From Oceanibaculum nanhaiense (GTDB taxonomy: Bacteria; Pseudomonadota; Alphaproteobacteria; Oceanibaculales; Oceanibaculaceae): a DNA stretch of 36,186 nt. The stretch is taken from NCBI RefSeq assembly GCF_002148795.1, contig NZ_MPOB01000016.1, positions 1 through 36,186 of the forward strand. The letters run 5' to 3'. Position numbers and translations under genes: made by a program. Positions 8,949-17,080 of this stretch are shown here, piece after piece (the stretch's first letter is position 1; every line of letters begins with the position of its first letter). Under the pieces are notes generated by a model. The model did no database searches, was not told where the DNA came from, and saw only the letters and a list, made by a program, of their open reading frames with translations.

Positions 8949-9848
8949 TCAGGTCCGGTCTATACGGAAGCGCGACGGCGTGGTGCCCGTTAGCTTCCGG
9001 AAATTGTCGGTGAAGTGGCTGTGGCTGGCGAAGCCAACGGAGATCGCGATCTCGGCGATAGACTGTTCGGCGCCGAGCAACAGTTCCTTTGCCCGGAGGA
9101 TGCGCCGTTCGATCAGGTAGCGATGCGGCGATGTGCCGGTGGAGGCCTTGAAGGCCTCGCCAAAATGATGTGTGCTCAAGCCTGCCAGCCCCGCCAGGTC
9201 GCTCAGGCTGATGTCGTCGGCGAGGTGTGCTTCGATGTAGTCGACGACGCGCCGCAGGCGCAGCGCGCCGAGTCCGCCGATCACTGGCGGCGACCGGCTG
9301 AGCCCATCGCCATAGGCACGGAAGACATGCACGGCGAGCGCCGACCCCAACCCCTCAGTATAGAGCCGCCCGCCCGCGCCGCGTTCGGCCAGTTCCCGGC
9401 GCCACGCCGCAGCCATGCCCTCGATGACCGGATCCCGGATGCCGATCTGGGTCCTCAGCTCCAGCTCCTTCCCATCGAAGGCCTCGCCGACGATCTGCTT
9501 GATGAAGGCCTGTTCCATCGCGATGACGAGAATGCGCGGCGAACTCGTCCAGCGCTGAAAGATCGGGCGGTCCCCGGAGTTGACATGGAGATCGCCGGAG
9601 ACGATCCGGCGGCGCTCCGTTTCACGCATTTCCGGCAGCCGCCATTCCATCTGGAACGGCGTGCCCTCGTGAATGGCGACCGTGAACTGCGTGGCGCCGA
9701 TCTCAGTTCCCGGGTTCGGCTGCAATGTGCAGCGGCTGACGCCGACGCCGTCATGGACAACCCGCTCGGCGTAGGACAACCGAGCCGAAGGAGTTTCGGA
9801 GCCGAAGTCGAGCAATTCTATTTGGCTCTTGGGCTGCGAATCCGGCAT
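8949..9848 (-). CDS. AraC-family transcriptional regulator
   Basis: The 299-residue protein has a C-terminal double HTH of the AraC/XylS type: RRVVDYIEAHLADDISLSDLAGLAGLSTHHFGEAFK, then SIAEIAISVGFASHSHFTDNFRKLTGTTPSRFR. The N-terminal 180 residues are a poorly conserved sensing domain. I prefer the ATG at 9848 (MPDSQPKSQ) because GGAGG and GAGGG precede it. An ATG at 9887 would add 13 residues but has no ribosome-binding site. The nearest gene upstream is a divergent lipoprotein gene at 10097, a possible target. The ligand is unknown. Confidence 0.9.
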   Translation of the reverse strand: MPDSQPKSQIELLDFGSETPSARLSYAERVVHDGVGVSRCTLQPNPGTEIGATQFTVAIHEGTPFQMEWRLPEMRETERRRIVSGDLHVNSGDRPIFQRWTSSPRILVIAMEQAFIKQIVGEAFDGKELELRTQIGIRDPVIEGMAAAWRRELAERGAGGRLYTEGLGSALAVHVFRAYGDGLSRSPPVIGGLGALRLRRVVDYIEAHLADDISLSDLAGLAGLSTHHFGEAFKASTGTSPHRYLIERRILRAKELLLGAEQSIAEIAISVGFASHSHFTDNFRKLTGTTPSRFRIDRT

Positions 9849-10096
9849 CCCTCGAAGCCTCCATACAATGGTATTCAAGGTTGGCATCCGAACGTCGAGT
9901 ATCTATATGTTGCCTCGATCGCTCCGAGCACAGCCTCGTGCAATGGTGGAAGGAATAGTAGAAGATTAGGACAAGGATAAGGCGAGAATTTCAGAAGCAA
10001 TACTGGTCAATATTTATATAAACTTTACCATATTTACTTGATTTCTGATTCTGGCAAATTCCCGGGCGCATTGCGCAGTAAACGGAGGAAAGCCCG
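9849..10096. promoter_or_regulatory. AT-rich intergenic region between araC-like and lipoprotein genes
   Basis: About 250 bp lie between divergent genes. The part from 9955 to 10060 is unusually AT-rich (ATATTTATATAAAC, TACCATATTTAC). It must hold both promoters, but I cannot assign -35/-10 boxes with confidence. No clear operator dyad is visible. Confidence 0.5.
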
Positions 10097-10714
10097 ATGT
10101 ATCCCCGCTCCAGTCTGTTCATTTGCGCTGCTGCGCTGTCGCTTCTGACTGCGTGCGATGATCCGCCGAAGGCGGATGACAGTATCTTTGAAAAAACGCT
10201 GCAGACTTATTACGACTCGCACCCTGTCTGCGTCGCGATTCCGCTGACATTCCCCGTCGACCTGCGCAGCGACGGAGACACCGCCAGGAAGCGGCAGCTG
10301 GAACCTCTGGTGGCGGCCGGTCTGATCGCGGGCACCACTATCCAAAAGAACGAGCCCGCAGCGTCGGGACAAGGACAGGCGACCGACTATCTCCGCTACG
10401 CGCCGACTGCCGCCGGTGAGAAGGTCGTACGAAAGGGCGCGGACAGTTTTCTCGGCGGCACGGACATCTGTTTCGCGCGGCGGAAGGTCGTGAAGATCGA
10501 GTCCTTCACCGAGCCCGCCGACGCTGCCGGGGTGAAGGCCTCGCGTGTCACTTATGACTATGAACTAAAAGACGTCGAGCCGTGGGCCACGGGACCCGAT
10601 ATCGCGGGCGCCTTCCCCCAGATTGCGGCTTTGCTGGCCAAGCCCGGTAACCAGGCGACCGACGTCCTGGTTCAGACCGATAACGGCTGGAAGCACGAAC
10701 GCGACGTGCGCTGA
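10097..10714 (+). CDS. predicted lipoprotein of unknown function
   Basis: The 205-residue protein starts with a type II signal peptide (MYPRSSLFICAAALSLLTAC). The lipobox LTAC places the lipidated cysteine at residue 20. Asp follows at +2, which in Enterobacteria favours inner-membrane retention. The mature part has two further cysteines (HPVCVAI and GTDICFARR) that could form a disulfide. I recognise no known domain. The ribosome-binding site GGAGG lies 11 nt before the ATG. It is divergent from the AraC-type regulator. Confidence 0.75.
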   Translation: MYPRSSLFICAAALSLLTACDDPPKADDSIFEKTLQTYYDSHPVCVAIPLTFPVDLRSDGDTARKRQLEPLVAAGLIAGTTIQKNEPAASGQGQATDYLRYAPTAAGEKVVRKGADSFLGGTDICFARRKVVKIESFTEPADAAGVKASRVTYDYELKDVEPWATGPDIAGAFPQIAALLAKPGNQATDVLVQTDNGWKHERDVR

Positions 10715-11019
10715 CGAAAAGCCTGTCGAAATCGAAGCCGAACTCGTGCTACACAGCCACGGGCTGCAACCGGCTCTTGCGCTGCGGCACTATGCCAGTC
10801 CCGTCGCCTGGCGATTACCCCGATTTCTCGACAATCTCCGGTTGAACGCGGAAGCGGTGCGTCTGCCGCGCACCAATATCAACGGGTGTCGCTGGTGACT
10901 TCTTCCCGAGGCCCGTGCCGCATCTGAGCGACGAGCCATTCTCCCCAGCGACAGATCGTCGAACAGCTCCGCTCGGCGCGTTGAATGCCACGAGCGATGC
11001 GACGGGAGGAGGCAGTGCC
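10715..11019. other. 305-bp stretch with no recognisable gene
   Basis: Short open frames on both strands here do not resemble known proteins and lack good start signals. A purine-rich ribosome-binding site (GGGAGGAGG, 11004-11012) at the right edge belongs to the following DUF6499/DUF2285 gene. No strong hairpin or repeat was seen. Confidence 0.5.
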
Positions 11020-11848
11020 ATGGCAAAGGAGATTCCTCAAGAACCCGGCGAACCGTCGCGCGCCGATTGGCGCGATCCCACGAACTACAAATCCCTGCTG
11101 ACTCTTGACCGTTCCGGCTGGGCTTGGAATTGGCTCCGCCGAAATCCCGACTACATTGCCCGAACGAGTCAACTTCTTGCGCGTAGGCGGCTCGAACAGC
11201 CCGGCACGCGATTGCGCGTCATCACCACATCGGATGCCGAGGAGGCGCGCGATTGGGGTTTGCACTTTCGCGGAGGCGCCGATCCGCCCGGCAACCGATG
11301 CCTGCATCTTCTGGCGAGCCGATTGGGATACATCGGTGCTGGCTGCCGAGACGCTGCCAGTGCGGCACGGCGATGGCGATGCCTTCGACATCCGCCGTTT
11401 CGACAGCGTGGCGACCGTACTATGGTGCCCTGACGGCCACGAGCATCTGCTCCTCAGTGATGGGGTACATCACCTCCAGATGGAAGTGACGGCGGGCAGC
11501 CTGCTCGATGGCCCCGTTCGCTTCCGCTACGAGCTGTCCGGCTTCAAGCATATCGAGGCGAAGACGCTGACGCTGCGCCGCCTGATGCTGCTCCACCGCC
11601 TTGGACGCTTCCCGAGCGGGCTCTATCCCCCGGAACGCCGCGCCCGCCGCTGGGCGATGGCGCTTCGGGCCCATGACGCGGTGGGGGCCGGTGCCAGTCA
11701 TCGCGAAATCGCCGCGGCGCTCTTCGGCGAGAAGGGCGTCAAGGAAGATTGGTGCGGCCGGTCAGACTATCTGCGCCTTCGGGTACAACGGCTCCTCCGA
11801 ATGGCGGACAAGCTGGTGAACGGCGGCTATCGCGATCTCTTGCGATGA
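11020..11848 (+). pseudogene. frameshifted DUF6499-DUF2285 regulator-like gene
   Basis: The N-terminal half (MAKEIPQEPGEPSRADWRDP..., WAWNWLRRNPDY) is the DUF6499 regulator-like domain, in one frame. The rest (ACIFWRADWDTSVLA through SHREIAAALFGEKGVKEDW and LRLRVQRLLRMADKLVNGGYRDLL) is DUF2285, in the next frame. The join falls near 11266-11271, where GLHF should continue as AEAPIRPATDA. One extra base in TTTCGCGG explains it. The start at 11020 has GGGAGGAGG upstream. DUF2285 is a RovC-like DNA-binding domain. Either the gene is broken, there is a sequencing error, or a frameshift is used; the first two are more likely. An intact version would be about 275 residues. Confidence 0.8.
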
Positions 11849-11914
11849 GCCGGAACGCGGAAGGAGTAGCGGCCTTTGCGGCCGTACGAGTGAGAGGGCG
11901 GCTGGGGATTCCGT

Positions 11915-11956
11915 GACGGGTTGAGGAGGCGAGAGAGAGGCTCTTGCCGGCCCGTC
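11915..11956 (+). promoter_or_regulatory. GAGAGAGA-type hairpin leader upstream of ardC
   Basis: GACGGG (11915-11920) pairs with CCCGTC (11951-11956). The loop contains GCGAGAGAGAGGC. Near-identical architecture and sequence occur before parB (14836-14878), with related forms before the genes at 17544 and 19644. It ends 14 nt before the ardC ATG, with a weak GGAG in between. It looks like a shared cis-acting RNA or protein-binding element of the mobile backbone. Confidence 0.65.
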
Positions 11957-11969
11957 TCGGAGATCCGCG

Positions 11970-12932
11970 ATGTCACGTTCAACCGCTTGCGCTCGCTCCG
12001 GTCGGGACCGGGCGAGCCTCTATCAGGAAATCACCGACAAGTTTATCGCCGAGCTGGAGGCAGGCCGCGTGCCCTGGGTCCAGCCCTGGGGCACGACGGC
12101 GGCGAAGGCATCGCTCGCCATGCCGAAGAATGCTGCGACCAGCCATTGCTACTCCGGGATCAATGTGCTGATCCTGTGGCGTGCAGTCGTAGAGCGCGGC
12201 TTTTCGGGCCAGCGCTGGCTCACGTTTCGCCAGGCGCTTGGGCTCGGCGGCCATGTCCGTAAGGGCGAGACCGGCACGACTGTCGTCTATGCCGACCGCT
12301 TCGTTCCCGACGAGGAGCGCCGGCGGGCCGAACGCGACGGGGACGAGCCGGGGGCCATCCCTTTCCTGAAGCGCTTCACGGTCTTCAACACCGACCAATG
12401 CGAGGGCCTGCCGCGGGAGCTCTCGACCTCGCCGCCGCCCGTGGCAGAGGGCATGATCCTGCCGCAGGCCGAGGCCCTGATCGCGGCCACGGGCGCGGAT
12501 TTCCGCATCGGCGGCGACCGAGCCTTCTACAGCCCATCGCACGATTTCGTCCAAGTGCCTCGGCCCGACGCCTACTTCGAGCCGATCAACTGGCACCGCA
12601 CGGCGCTGCACGAGCTCGGCCATTGGAGCGGCCATCCCTCCCGGCTCGGCCGTGACCTGTCGGGCGGGTTCGGTTCCGTGCCCTATGCCAAAGAAGAGCT
12701 CTGTGCGGAGATGACCAGTGCCTTCGTCTGCGCCACGCTCGGCATCGTGCCGACCGTGCGGCACGCCGACTACCTCGGATCCTGGCTCGAGGTGCTGCGC
12801 GAGGATGACCGCGCCATCGTTCGTGCCGCGAGCGCCGCGTCAAAAGCCGCGGACTATCTGCTCACCTTCCAGTCGCATCCCGACGAGCCCGTCGATATGG
12901 CGGCCGACGAAGACGAGCAGGAGGCGGCGTGA
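11970..12932 (+). CDS. ardC: ArdC-like antirestriction protein with zincin domain
   Basis: The 320-residue protein has the ArdC layout. Residues 15-150 form a single-strand-DNA-binding N-terminal domain (LYQEITDKFIAELEAGRVPWVQPW; YSGINVLILW; GHVRKGETGTTVVYADRF). A zincin-like metallopeptidase domain follows, with HELGH at 214-218 and a downstream KEELCAEM glutamate. ArdC proteins protect incoming conjugative DNA from restriction. The start at 11970 lies just after the GAGAGAGA hairpin leader; an alternative start further in (about residue 17) is possible. The gene is the first of the plasmid-like backbone and is convergent with the dmeF cargo. Confidence 0.9.
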   Translation: MSRSTACARSGRDRASLYQEITDKFIAELEAGRVPWVQPWGTTAAKASLAMPKNAATSHCYSGINVLILWRAVVERGFSGQRWLTFRQALGLGGHVRKGETGTTVVYADRFVPDEERRRAERDGDEPGAIPFLKRFTVFNTDQCEGLPRELSTSPPPVAEGMILPQAEALIAATGADFRIGGDRAFYSPSHDFVQVPRPDAYFEPINWHRTALHELGHWSGHPSRLGRDLSGGFGSVPYAKEELCAEMTSAFVCATLGIVPTVRHADYLGSWLEVLREDDRAIVRAASAASKAADYLLTFQSHPDEPVDMAADEDEQEAA

Positions 12933-12969
12933 TGCGTTTGCACAGCGATCACCGCAAGTCGGTATGCGG

Positions 12970-13935
12970 TTATGCTGCTTGCCGCGCGTGTTCGCAGCGG
13001 TGAATTTCGACCGTGACGTGGGAGAGCTGCGGCAGCTCGCGGAGCCTCGCTTTGTAGTGGCCGGGTTCTTGGGGGCGATCAGATATGACCGATACGATCA
13101 CCGCCATATGGCCGGGGCCGATCCGCCACAGATGCAGATCTGAAACCCGATCCCCATCATGTTCGAGTGTATGGCGGATCTGCTCCGACAGAGCGGTGTC
13201 CGGCATCGTGTCGAGCAGAACCGCCCCCGCGTCCCGAAGCAGTCCCCATGACCAACGGGCAATAACGACGCCTCCCACAATCCCCATGAGCGGGTCCATC
13301 CAGAGCCAGCCGTAAAACCGCCCGCCGAGCAGTCCAGCGATCGCCAGAACAGAGGTCAGCGCATCGGTGAGGACATGGAAATAGGCGGAACGCAGATTAT
13401 GATCCTGATGGCCATGCGCATGCGCGTGTGGGTGACCGTCCTGCCGACCATGGTCATGGTGCTGATGATCGTGGTGACCGCCGTCGTGGAGCAGCCACGC
13501 GCTCACCAGATTGACGATCAGTCCCAAAACAGCCACGGCAATGGCCTCATTGAAGCGAATAGGGATAGGCGCGGTGAGGCGGAGCACGGACTCGAACCCG
13601 ATCAACAGGGCGATAACTGCCAAGATGACGGCGCTTGAATATCCGGCCAGCTCTCCGAGCTTGCCGGTTCCGAATGTGAAGCGCTCGTCGTGAGCGTTGC
13701 GGCGTGCGTAGAGATAGGCGACAGCCGCAATCGTAAGCGCCCCGGCATGGGTCGCCATGTGAAAACCGTCGGCCAGCAGCGCCATCGACCCGAACATGGC
13801 TCCGGCGATGATCTCTCCGAACATCATCACAGCCGTCAGGCCGATGACGATCCAGGTCCGCCGCTCGTTGCGGGCATGATCCGCACCAAGGAAAACATGA
13901 TCGTGTTGCCAGGACTCGACGGAATCGGAGTGCAT
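12970..13935 (-). CDS. dmeF: cation diffusion facilitator DmeF (Co/Ni efflux)
   Basis: The 321-residue inner-membrane CDF transporter has about six membrane segments, starting with TWIVIGLTAVMMFGEIIAG. The metal site of TM2 is ADGFHMATH and that of TM5 is FHVLTDALTSV. A histidine-rich cytoplasmic loop (HHDHQHHDHGRQ and HPHAHAHGHQDHN, about residues 150-180) separates TM4 and TM5, and a C-terminal cytoplasmic domain follows. These are traits of DmeF, a proton-driven Co/Ni (and other divalent metal) exporter. The gene follows dmeR by 14 bp on the same strand, matching the dmeRF operons of rhizobia and agrobacteria. It sits as cargo between ardC and parB. Confidence 0.92.
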   Translation of the reverse strand: MHSDSVESWQHDHVFLGADHARNERRTWIVIGLTAVMMFGEIIAGAMFGSMALLADGFHMATHAGALTIAAVAYLYARRNAHDERFTFGTGKLGELAGYSSAVILAVIALLIGFESVLRLTAPIPIRFNEAIAVAVLGLIVNLVSAWLLHDGGHHDHQHHDHGRQDGHPHAHAHGHQDHNLRSAYFHVLTDALTSVLAIAGLLGGRFYGWLWMDPLMGIVGGVVIARWSWGLLRDAGAVLLDTMPDTALSEQIRHTLEHDGDRVSDLHLWRIGPGHMAVIVSVISDRPQEPGHYKARLRELPQLSHVTVEIHRCEHARQAA

Positions 13936-13949
13936 TTGAAGCCTTCGCT

Positions 13950-14216
13950 TTAGAGGTATTTCGTAATCTCGCGGAACTCCGCGATCTTCTGTTGAACTTC
14001 AGGCGGTAGCGGGCCCGTAACCTCCCCCAAGTGGTGGTCGATGTGATCGATGATCAGCATCTGCTTAGCCTTCTCTAGTGCCTTGATCACGGCCTGCATC
14101 TGTTGGGCGATCACCATTCCGTCCCGTCCCTCGACGACCATACGGACGACAGTTGAGAGATGGCCTTCGGCGCGGCGAAGACGCCTGAGAATATCCGGAT
14201 TGTCTGCATGGCTCAT
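13950..14216 (-). CDS. dmeR: CsoR/RcnR-family metal repressor DmeR
   Basis: The 88-residue all-helical repressor (ILRRLRRAEGHLSTVVRMV, IAQQMQAVIKALEKAK, DHIDHHL) belongs to the CsoR/RcnR/FrmR family. By alignment with RcnR and DmeR, the ligands His3, His58 and His62 are present. The usual first-shell cysteine (Cys35 of RcnR) is replaced by Gly33 in RDGMVIAQQ. That may change metal selectivity or affinity. A G/C-tract dyad operator lies 12 bp upstream of the ATG. It is the first gene of the dmeRF operon and should be released by Co or Ni (inference). Confidence 0.88.
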   Translation of the reverse strand: MSHADNPDILRRLRRAEGHLSTVVRMVVEGRDGMVIAQQMQAVIKALEKAKQMLIIDHIDHHLGEVTGPLPPEVQQKIAEFREITKYL

Positions 14217-14227
14217 AGTTGTTATCC

Positions 14228-14246
14228 TATCCCCCTGGAGGGGATA
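14228..14246. promoter_or_regulatory. DmeR-type operator, TATCCCC-N5-GGGGATA
   Basis: A perfect 7-bp inverted repeat with G/C tracts flanked by AT lies just before dmeR. CsoR/RcnR-family repressors recognise such G-tract dyads (TACTG6NAGTA-like sites for RcnR). It is in the gap between dmeR and the divergent ykvA-like gene and probably controls dmeRF. Confidence 0.75.
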
Positions 14247-14389
14247 CGGTCAAGTATGATAAACTTCGGTAGCGTCTCAGTTTGGCTCTCGCTTTTGGTA
14301 AGAGACGCGGCTTATCGCAGGCGGGGCGTTGCTCGGCTCCGATCTATTGGGGCATTCATTCGCTTCCCCACTTCGCATTAAGGATGCCT

Positions 14390-14770
14390 ATGGCAGATCG
14401 TCTGAAGAACTGGGCGCGTATCATTAAGCGGGATGTACATGCGCTGTACCTCGCCAGCCGCGATCCTCGCGTGCCCTGGTATGCCAAAGCCTTGGCCCTT
14501 GTCGTGGTGGGCTACGCGCTCTCCCCGATCGATCTTATTCCCGATTTCATTCCGGTTCTGGGCTACCTGGATGACGTGATCCTGCTTCCGCTTGGTATCC
14601 TTCTCGTCATTCGCCTGATCCCTCCGAAAATTCTGGCTGAACACCGTGACTTGGCCGCAGCGGCTCAGGAGCGCCCGGTGAGCCGCAGAGCGGCTGTTGT
14701 GATTGTCTGCATCTGGGCAGCTTGTATTGGACTGTCGGGATGGTTCGTCTATCGCTATTTCGGGCGCTGA
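14390..14770 (+). CDS. YkvA-like membrane protein (DUF1232)
   Basis: The 126-residue protein contains the DUF1232 signature, WYAKALALVVVGYALSPIDLIPDFIPVLGYLDD, as part of a hydrophobic hairpin. A second membrane segment lies near the C-terminus (AVVIVCIWAACIGLSGWFVY). The function of YkvA proteins is unknown. I chose the ATG at 14390, preceded by AAGGA at 5-nt spacing; an in-frame ATG at 14384 would add two residues. It is divergent from dmeR and may be part of the same cargo. DUF1232 proteins often travel with metal-efflux genes. Confidence 0.85.
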   Translation: MADRLKNWARIIKRDVHALYLASRDPRVPWYAKALALVVVGYALSPIDLIPDFIPVLGYLDDVILLPLGILLVIRLIPPKILAEHRDLAAAAQERPVSRRAAVVIVCIWAACIGLSGWFVYRYFGR

Positions 14771-14835
14771 AATTCAAACGGACACACTGCCCGGACGCGT
14801 TGGCTCCAGAGGGAGAGGCGGGAGGGGGACTTTGT

Positions 14836-14878
14836 GACGGGTTTGGAGGTCGAGAGAGAGGCTCCCGGCCGGCCCGTC
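14836..14878 (+). promoter_or_regulatory. GAGAGAGA-type hairpin leader upstream of parB-like gene
   Basis: GACGGG (14836-14841) pairs with CCCGTC (14873-14878). Inside, GGAG pairs with CTCC around the GAGAGAGAG core. Sequence and layout are very close to the ardC leader, including upstream G-rich purine tracts. It ends 13 nt before the ATG, and the ribosome-binding site GGAG (14881-14884) lies directly after the hairpin. Confidence 0.65.
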
Positions 14879-14891
14879 ATGGAGAACCGAC

Positions 14892-16973
14892 ATGGCAACC
14901 GCCAATCCCAAGATCGTCCTGAGCCGGTCCCAGGACATTCCCTTCAACAAGCTGGTGCTGTCCCAGGCGAACGTCCGCCGGGTGAAGGCCGGCATCTCGG
15001 TCGAGGACCTGGCCGAGGATATCGCCCGGCGCACGCTCCTGCAGAGCTTGAGCGTGCGGCCGGTACTGAACGCTGAGGGCGTCGCGACCGGCATGTACGA
15101 GGTTCCGGCCGGCGGCCGGCGCTTCCGTGCGCTCGAACTGCTCGTGAAGCAGAAGCGCATGGCCAAGACCCAGCCCGTGCCGTGCGTCGTGCGCGAAGGC
15201 GGGACGCCCGAGGAGGACAGCCTGGCCGAGAACGTCCAGCGCGTCGCGCTCCATCCGCTCGACCAGTTCCGGGCCTTCCAGACCCTTCGCGACTCCGGCC
15301 TGGGTGAGGACGAGATCGCCGCCCGTTTCTTCGTCAGCCCCAGCGTCGTGAAGCAGCGCCTGAAGCTCGCATCGGTCTCGCCGAAGCTCCTCGACATCTA
15401 TGCCGGCGACGAGATGACGCTCGAGCAGCTCATGGCCTTCACCGTCACCAATGACCATGACCGGCAGGAGCAGGTGTGGGAGCAGCTTGCCCGCTCCTAC
15501 AACAAGGAGCCCTATTACATCCGCCGCCAACTTACCGAAGGCGCCATCCGTGCCTCCGACAAGCGGGCGCAATTCGTTGGCATCGAGGTCTACGAGGCGG
15601 CCGGTGGCGCCGTCATGCGCGATCTCTTCCAGCAGGACGATGGCGGCTGGCTGCAGGATCCGGCACTGCTCGACCGGCTCGTCGTCGAGAAGCTGACCAA
15701 AGAGGCGGAGGCGCTCCGCGGCGAGGGCTGGAAATGGATCGAGGTCGCGGCGGAGTTTCCCTACGGCCATACCGCCGGTCTCCGCCGCCTTGCCGGGGAG
15801 ACGGCATCGCCTACCGACGAGGAGCAGGCGACCCACGACGCGCTGCGCGCCGAGTACAACAAGCTGGAGGAGACCTACGCGGAGGTCGAAGAACTCCCCG
15901 ACGAGGTCGACCAGCGTCTCGGCGAGATCGAGACAGCGCTGGAGGCGTTCGACGATCGCCCTGTGATCTACGATCCCGCCGACATTGCCCGTGCCGGCGC
16001 CTTCGTCAGCATTGATGGCGACGGCGATCTGCGCATCGAGCGCGGCTATGTCCGTCCCGAGGATGAAGCGCCGGCCGAGCCGGACGCCGATGGCGACGCG
16101 CCCGAAGGTTCCGAGGACGACGGCGATGTCCAGCGCACGGTGGTCACCATCGGCGGCAACGGATCGTCGGCGAGTGCCGAGACCGCCGAGGAGGAAGATG
16201 GCATCAAGCCGCTGCCCGACCGTCTGGTCACCGAGCTCACCGCTCATCGCACGCTGGCGCTGCGCGACGCGCTGGCGAACGATCCCGACACCGCCTTCGT
16301 CGCGGTTCTTCATGCGCTCTGTCTCAACGCCTTCTATCGCTATGCGTCTGAGACCTGCCTGGAGATCGCGGCGAAGAGCGCGAGCTTCGGCACGCAGGCG
16401 CCGGGGCTCAACGACAGTGCGTCGGCCAAGGCGATCGAGGGCCGGCACGCGCAATGGGCCGGACAATTGCCGAAGGACGCCAGTGACCTCTGGAACGCGC
16501 TCATCGCCTTCGACGGCGACAGCCGCGCATCGCTGTTCGCGCACTGCGCGTCGCTTTCGGTCAACGCGGTCCATGAGCCGTGGAACCGCAACCCGCGCCG
16601 CATCGTCCATGCGGGACGGGTCGCCCGAGCCGTCGGTCTCGACATGGTCGCGGCCGGTTGGACGCCGACCGTCGACAACTATCTCGGCCGCGTCACCAAG
16701 GCACGCATCCTCGAAGCCGTGCGCGAGGCCAAGGGCGAAGCCTCGGCCCAGCTCATCGACCACCTCAAGAAGCCGGACATGGCGAAGGAGGCCGAGCGCC
16801 TGCTCGCCGGATCGGGGTGGCTGCCCGAGCCGCTTCGCCTGCCGGACGCCGAGACGGCTGTCGACGAACCGGCCACGACCGAGAATCTACCGGCGTTCCT
16901 CGATGACGACGAAGGCGCCTCCGTGGACTCCGATCCGAAAGAGCCGCAGCCGCCCGCCATCGCGGCAGAATGA
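14892..16973 (+). CDS. large ParB/Spo0J-like protein of mobile-element backbone
   Basis: The 693-residue protein begins with a ParB/Srx-type nucleotide-binding domain: NVRRVKAGISVEDLAEDI, then PAGGRRFRALELL (about 72-84) and AENVQR (112-117). A central HTH follows (DEIAARFFVSPSVVKQRLKLASVSPKLLD, 140-170). The C-terminal 500 residues are helical and acidic, with no known domain; a disordered stretch lies near 395-440. Standard ParB proteins are about 300 residues, so this is the long form typical of alphaproteobacterial plasmids and integrative elements. No parA accompanies it here. Its role may be partition, regulation or DNA loading on the element (inference). Confidence 0.9.
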   Translation: MATANPKIVLSRSQDIPFNKLVLSQANVRRVKAGISVEDLAEDIARRTLLQSLSVRPVLNAEGVATGMYEVPAGGRRFRALELLVKQKRMAKTQPVPCVVREGGTPEEDSLAENVQRVALHPLDQFRAFQTLRDSGLGEDEIAARFFVSPSVVKQRLKLASVSPKLLDIYAGDEMTLEQLMAFTVTNDHDRQEQVWEQLARSYNKEPYYIRRQLTEGAIRASDKRAQFVGIEVYEAAGGAVMRDLFQQDDGGWLQDPALLDRLVVEKLTKEAEALRGEGWKWIEVAAEFPYGHTAGLRRLAGETASPTDEEQATHDALRAEYNKLEETYAEVEELPDEVDQRLGEIETALEAFDDRPVIYDPADIARAGAFVSIDGDGDLRIERGYVRPEDEAPAEPDADGDAPEGSEDDGDVQRTVVTIGGNGSSASAETAEEEDGIKPLPDRLVTELTAHRTLALRDALANDPDTAFVAVLHALCLNAFYRYASETCLEIAAKSASFGTQAPGLNDSASAKAIEGRHAQWAGQLPKDASDLWNALIAFDGDSRASLFAHCASLSVNAVHEPWNRNPRRIVHAGRVARAVGLDMVAAGWTPTVDNYLGRVTKARILEAVREAKGEASAQLIDHLKKPDMAKEAERLLAGSGWLPEPLRLPDAETAVDEPATTENLPAFLDDDEGASVDSDPKEPQPPAIAAE

Positions 16974-16983
16974 CCTCGACCAG

Positions 16984-17005
16984 CGGGGCGGCGCTTGTCG
17001 CCCCG
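16984..17005 (+). terminator. hairpin after the parB-like gene
   Basis: CGGGGCG and CGCCCCG form a 7-bp GC stem with an 8-nt loop, 10 nt after the parB-like stop. No T-run follows (TACCCTCTC), so it may be a pause or an mRNA-end-protecting hairpin rather than a strong terminator. Confidence 0.5.
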
Positions 17006-17020
17006 TACCCTCTCACACAG

Positions 17021-17080
17021 AGCCCGGCCTCCTGAGCTTGTCGCAGGGGCGCCGGGCTTTCGCATTTCAGGAGACTTTCG
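17021..17080 (+). promoter_or_regulatory. AGCCCGGC-type hairpin plus CAGGAGAC ribosome-binding site (copy 1)
   Basis: AGCCCGGC (17021-17028) pairs with GCCGGGCT (17051-17058). The longer loop holds an inner CCTG/CAGG pair. It is followed by TTCGCATTTCAGGAGAC and the ATG at 17081. The same hairpin and spacer recur before the genes at 18468 and 19304, so this is a repeated translation-initiation module. Confidence 0.65.

Noticed and set aside
14877-16763. 628-residue open frame opposite the parB-like gene
   Set aside because: It is an antisense shadow in GC-rich DNA; the plus-strand frame has clear ParB motifs and a ribosome-binding site.
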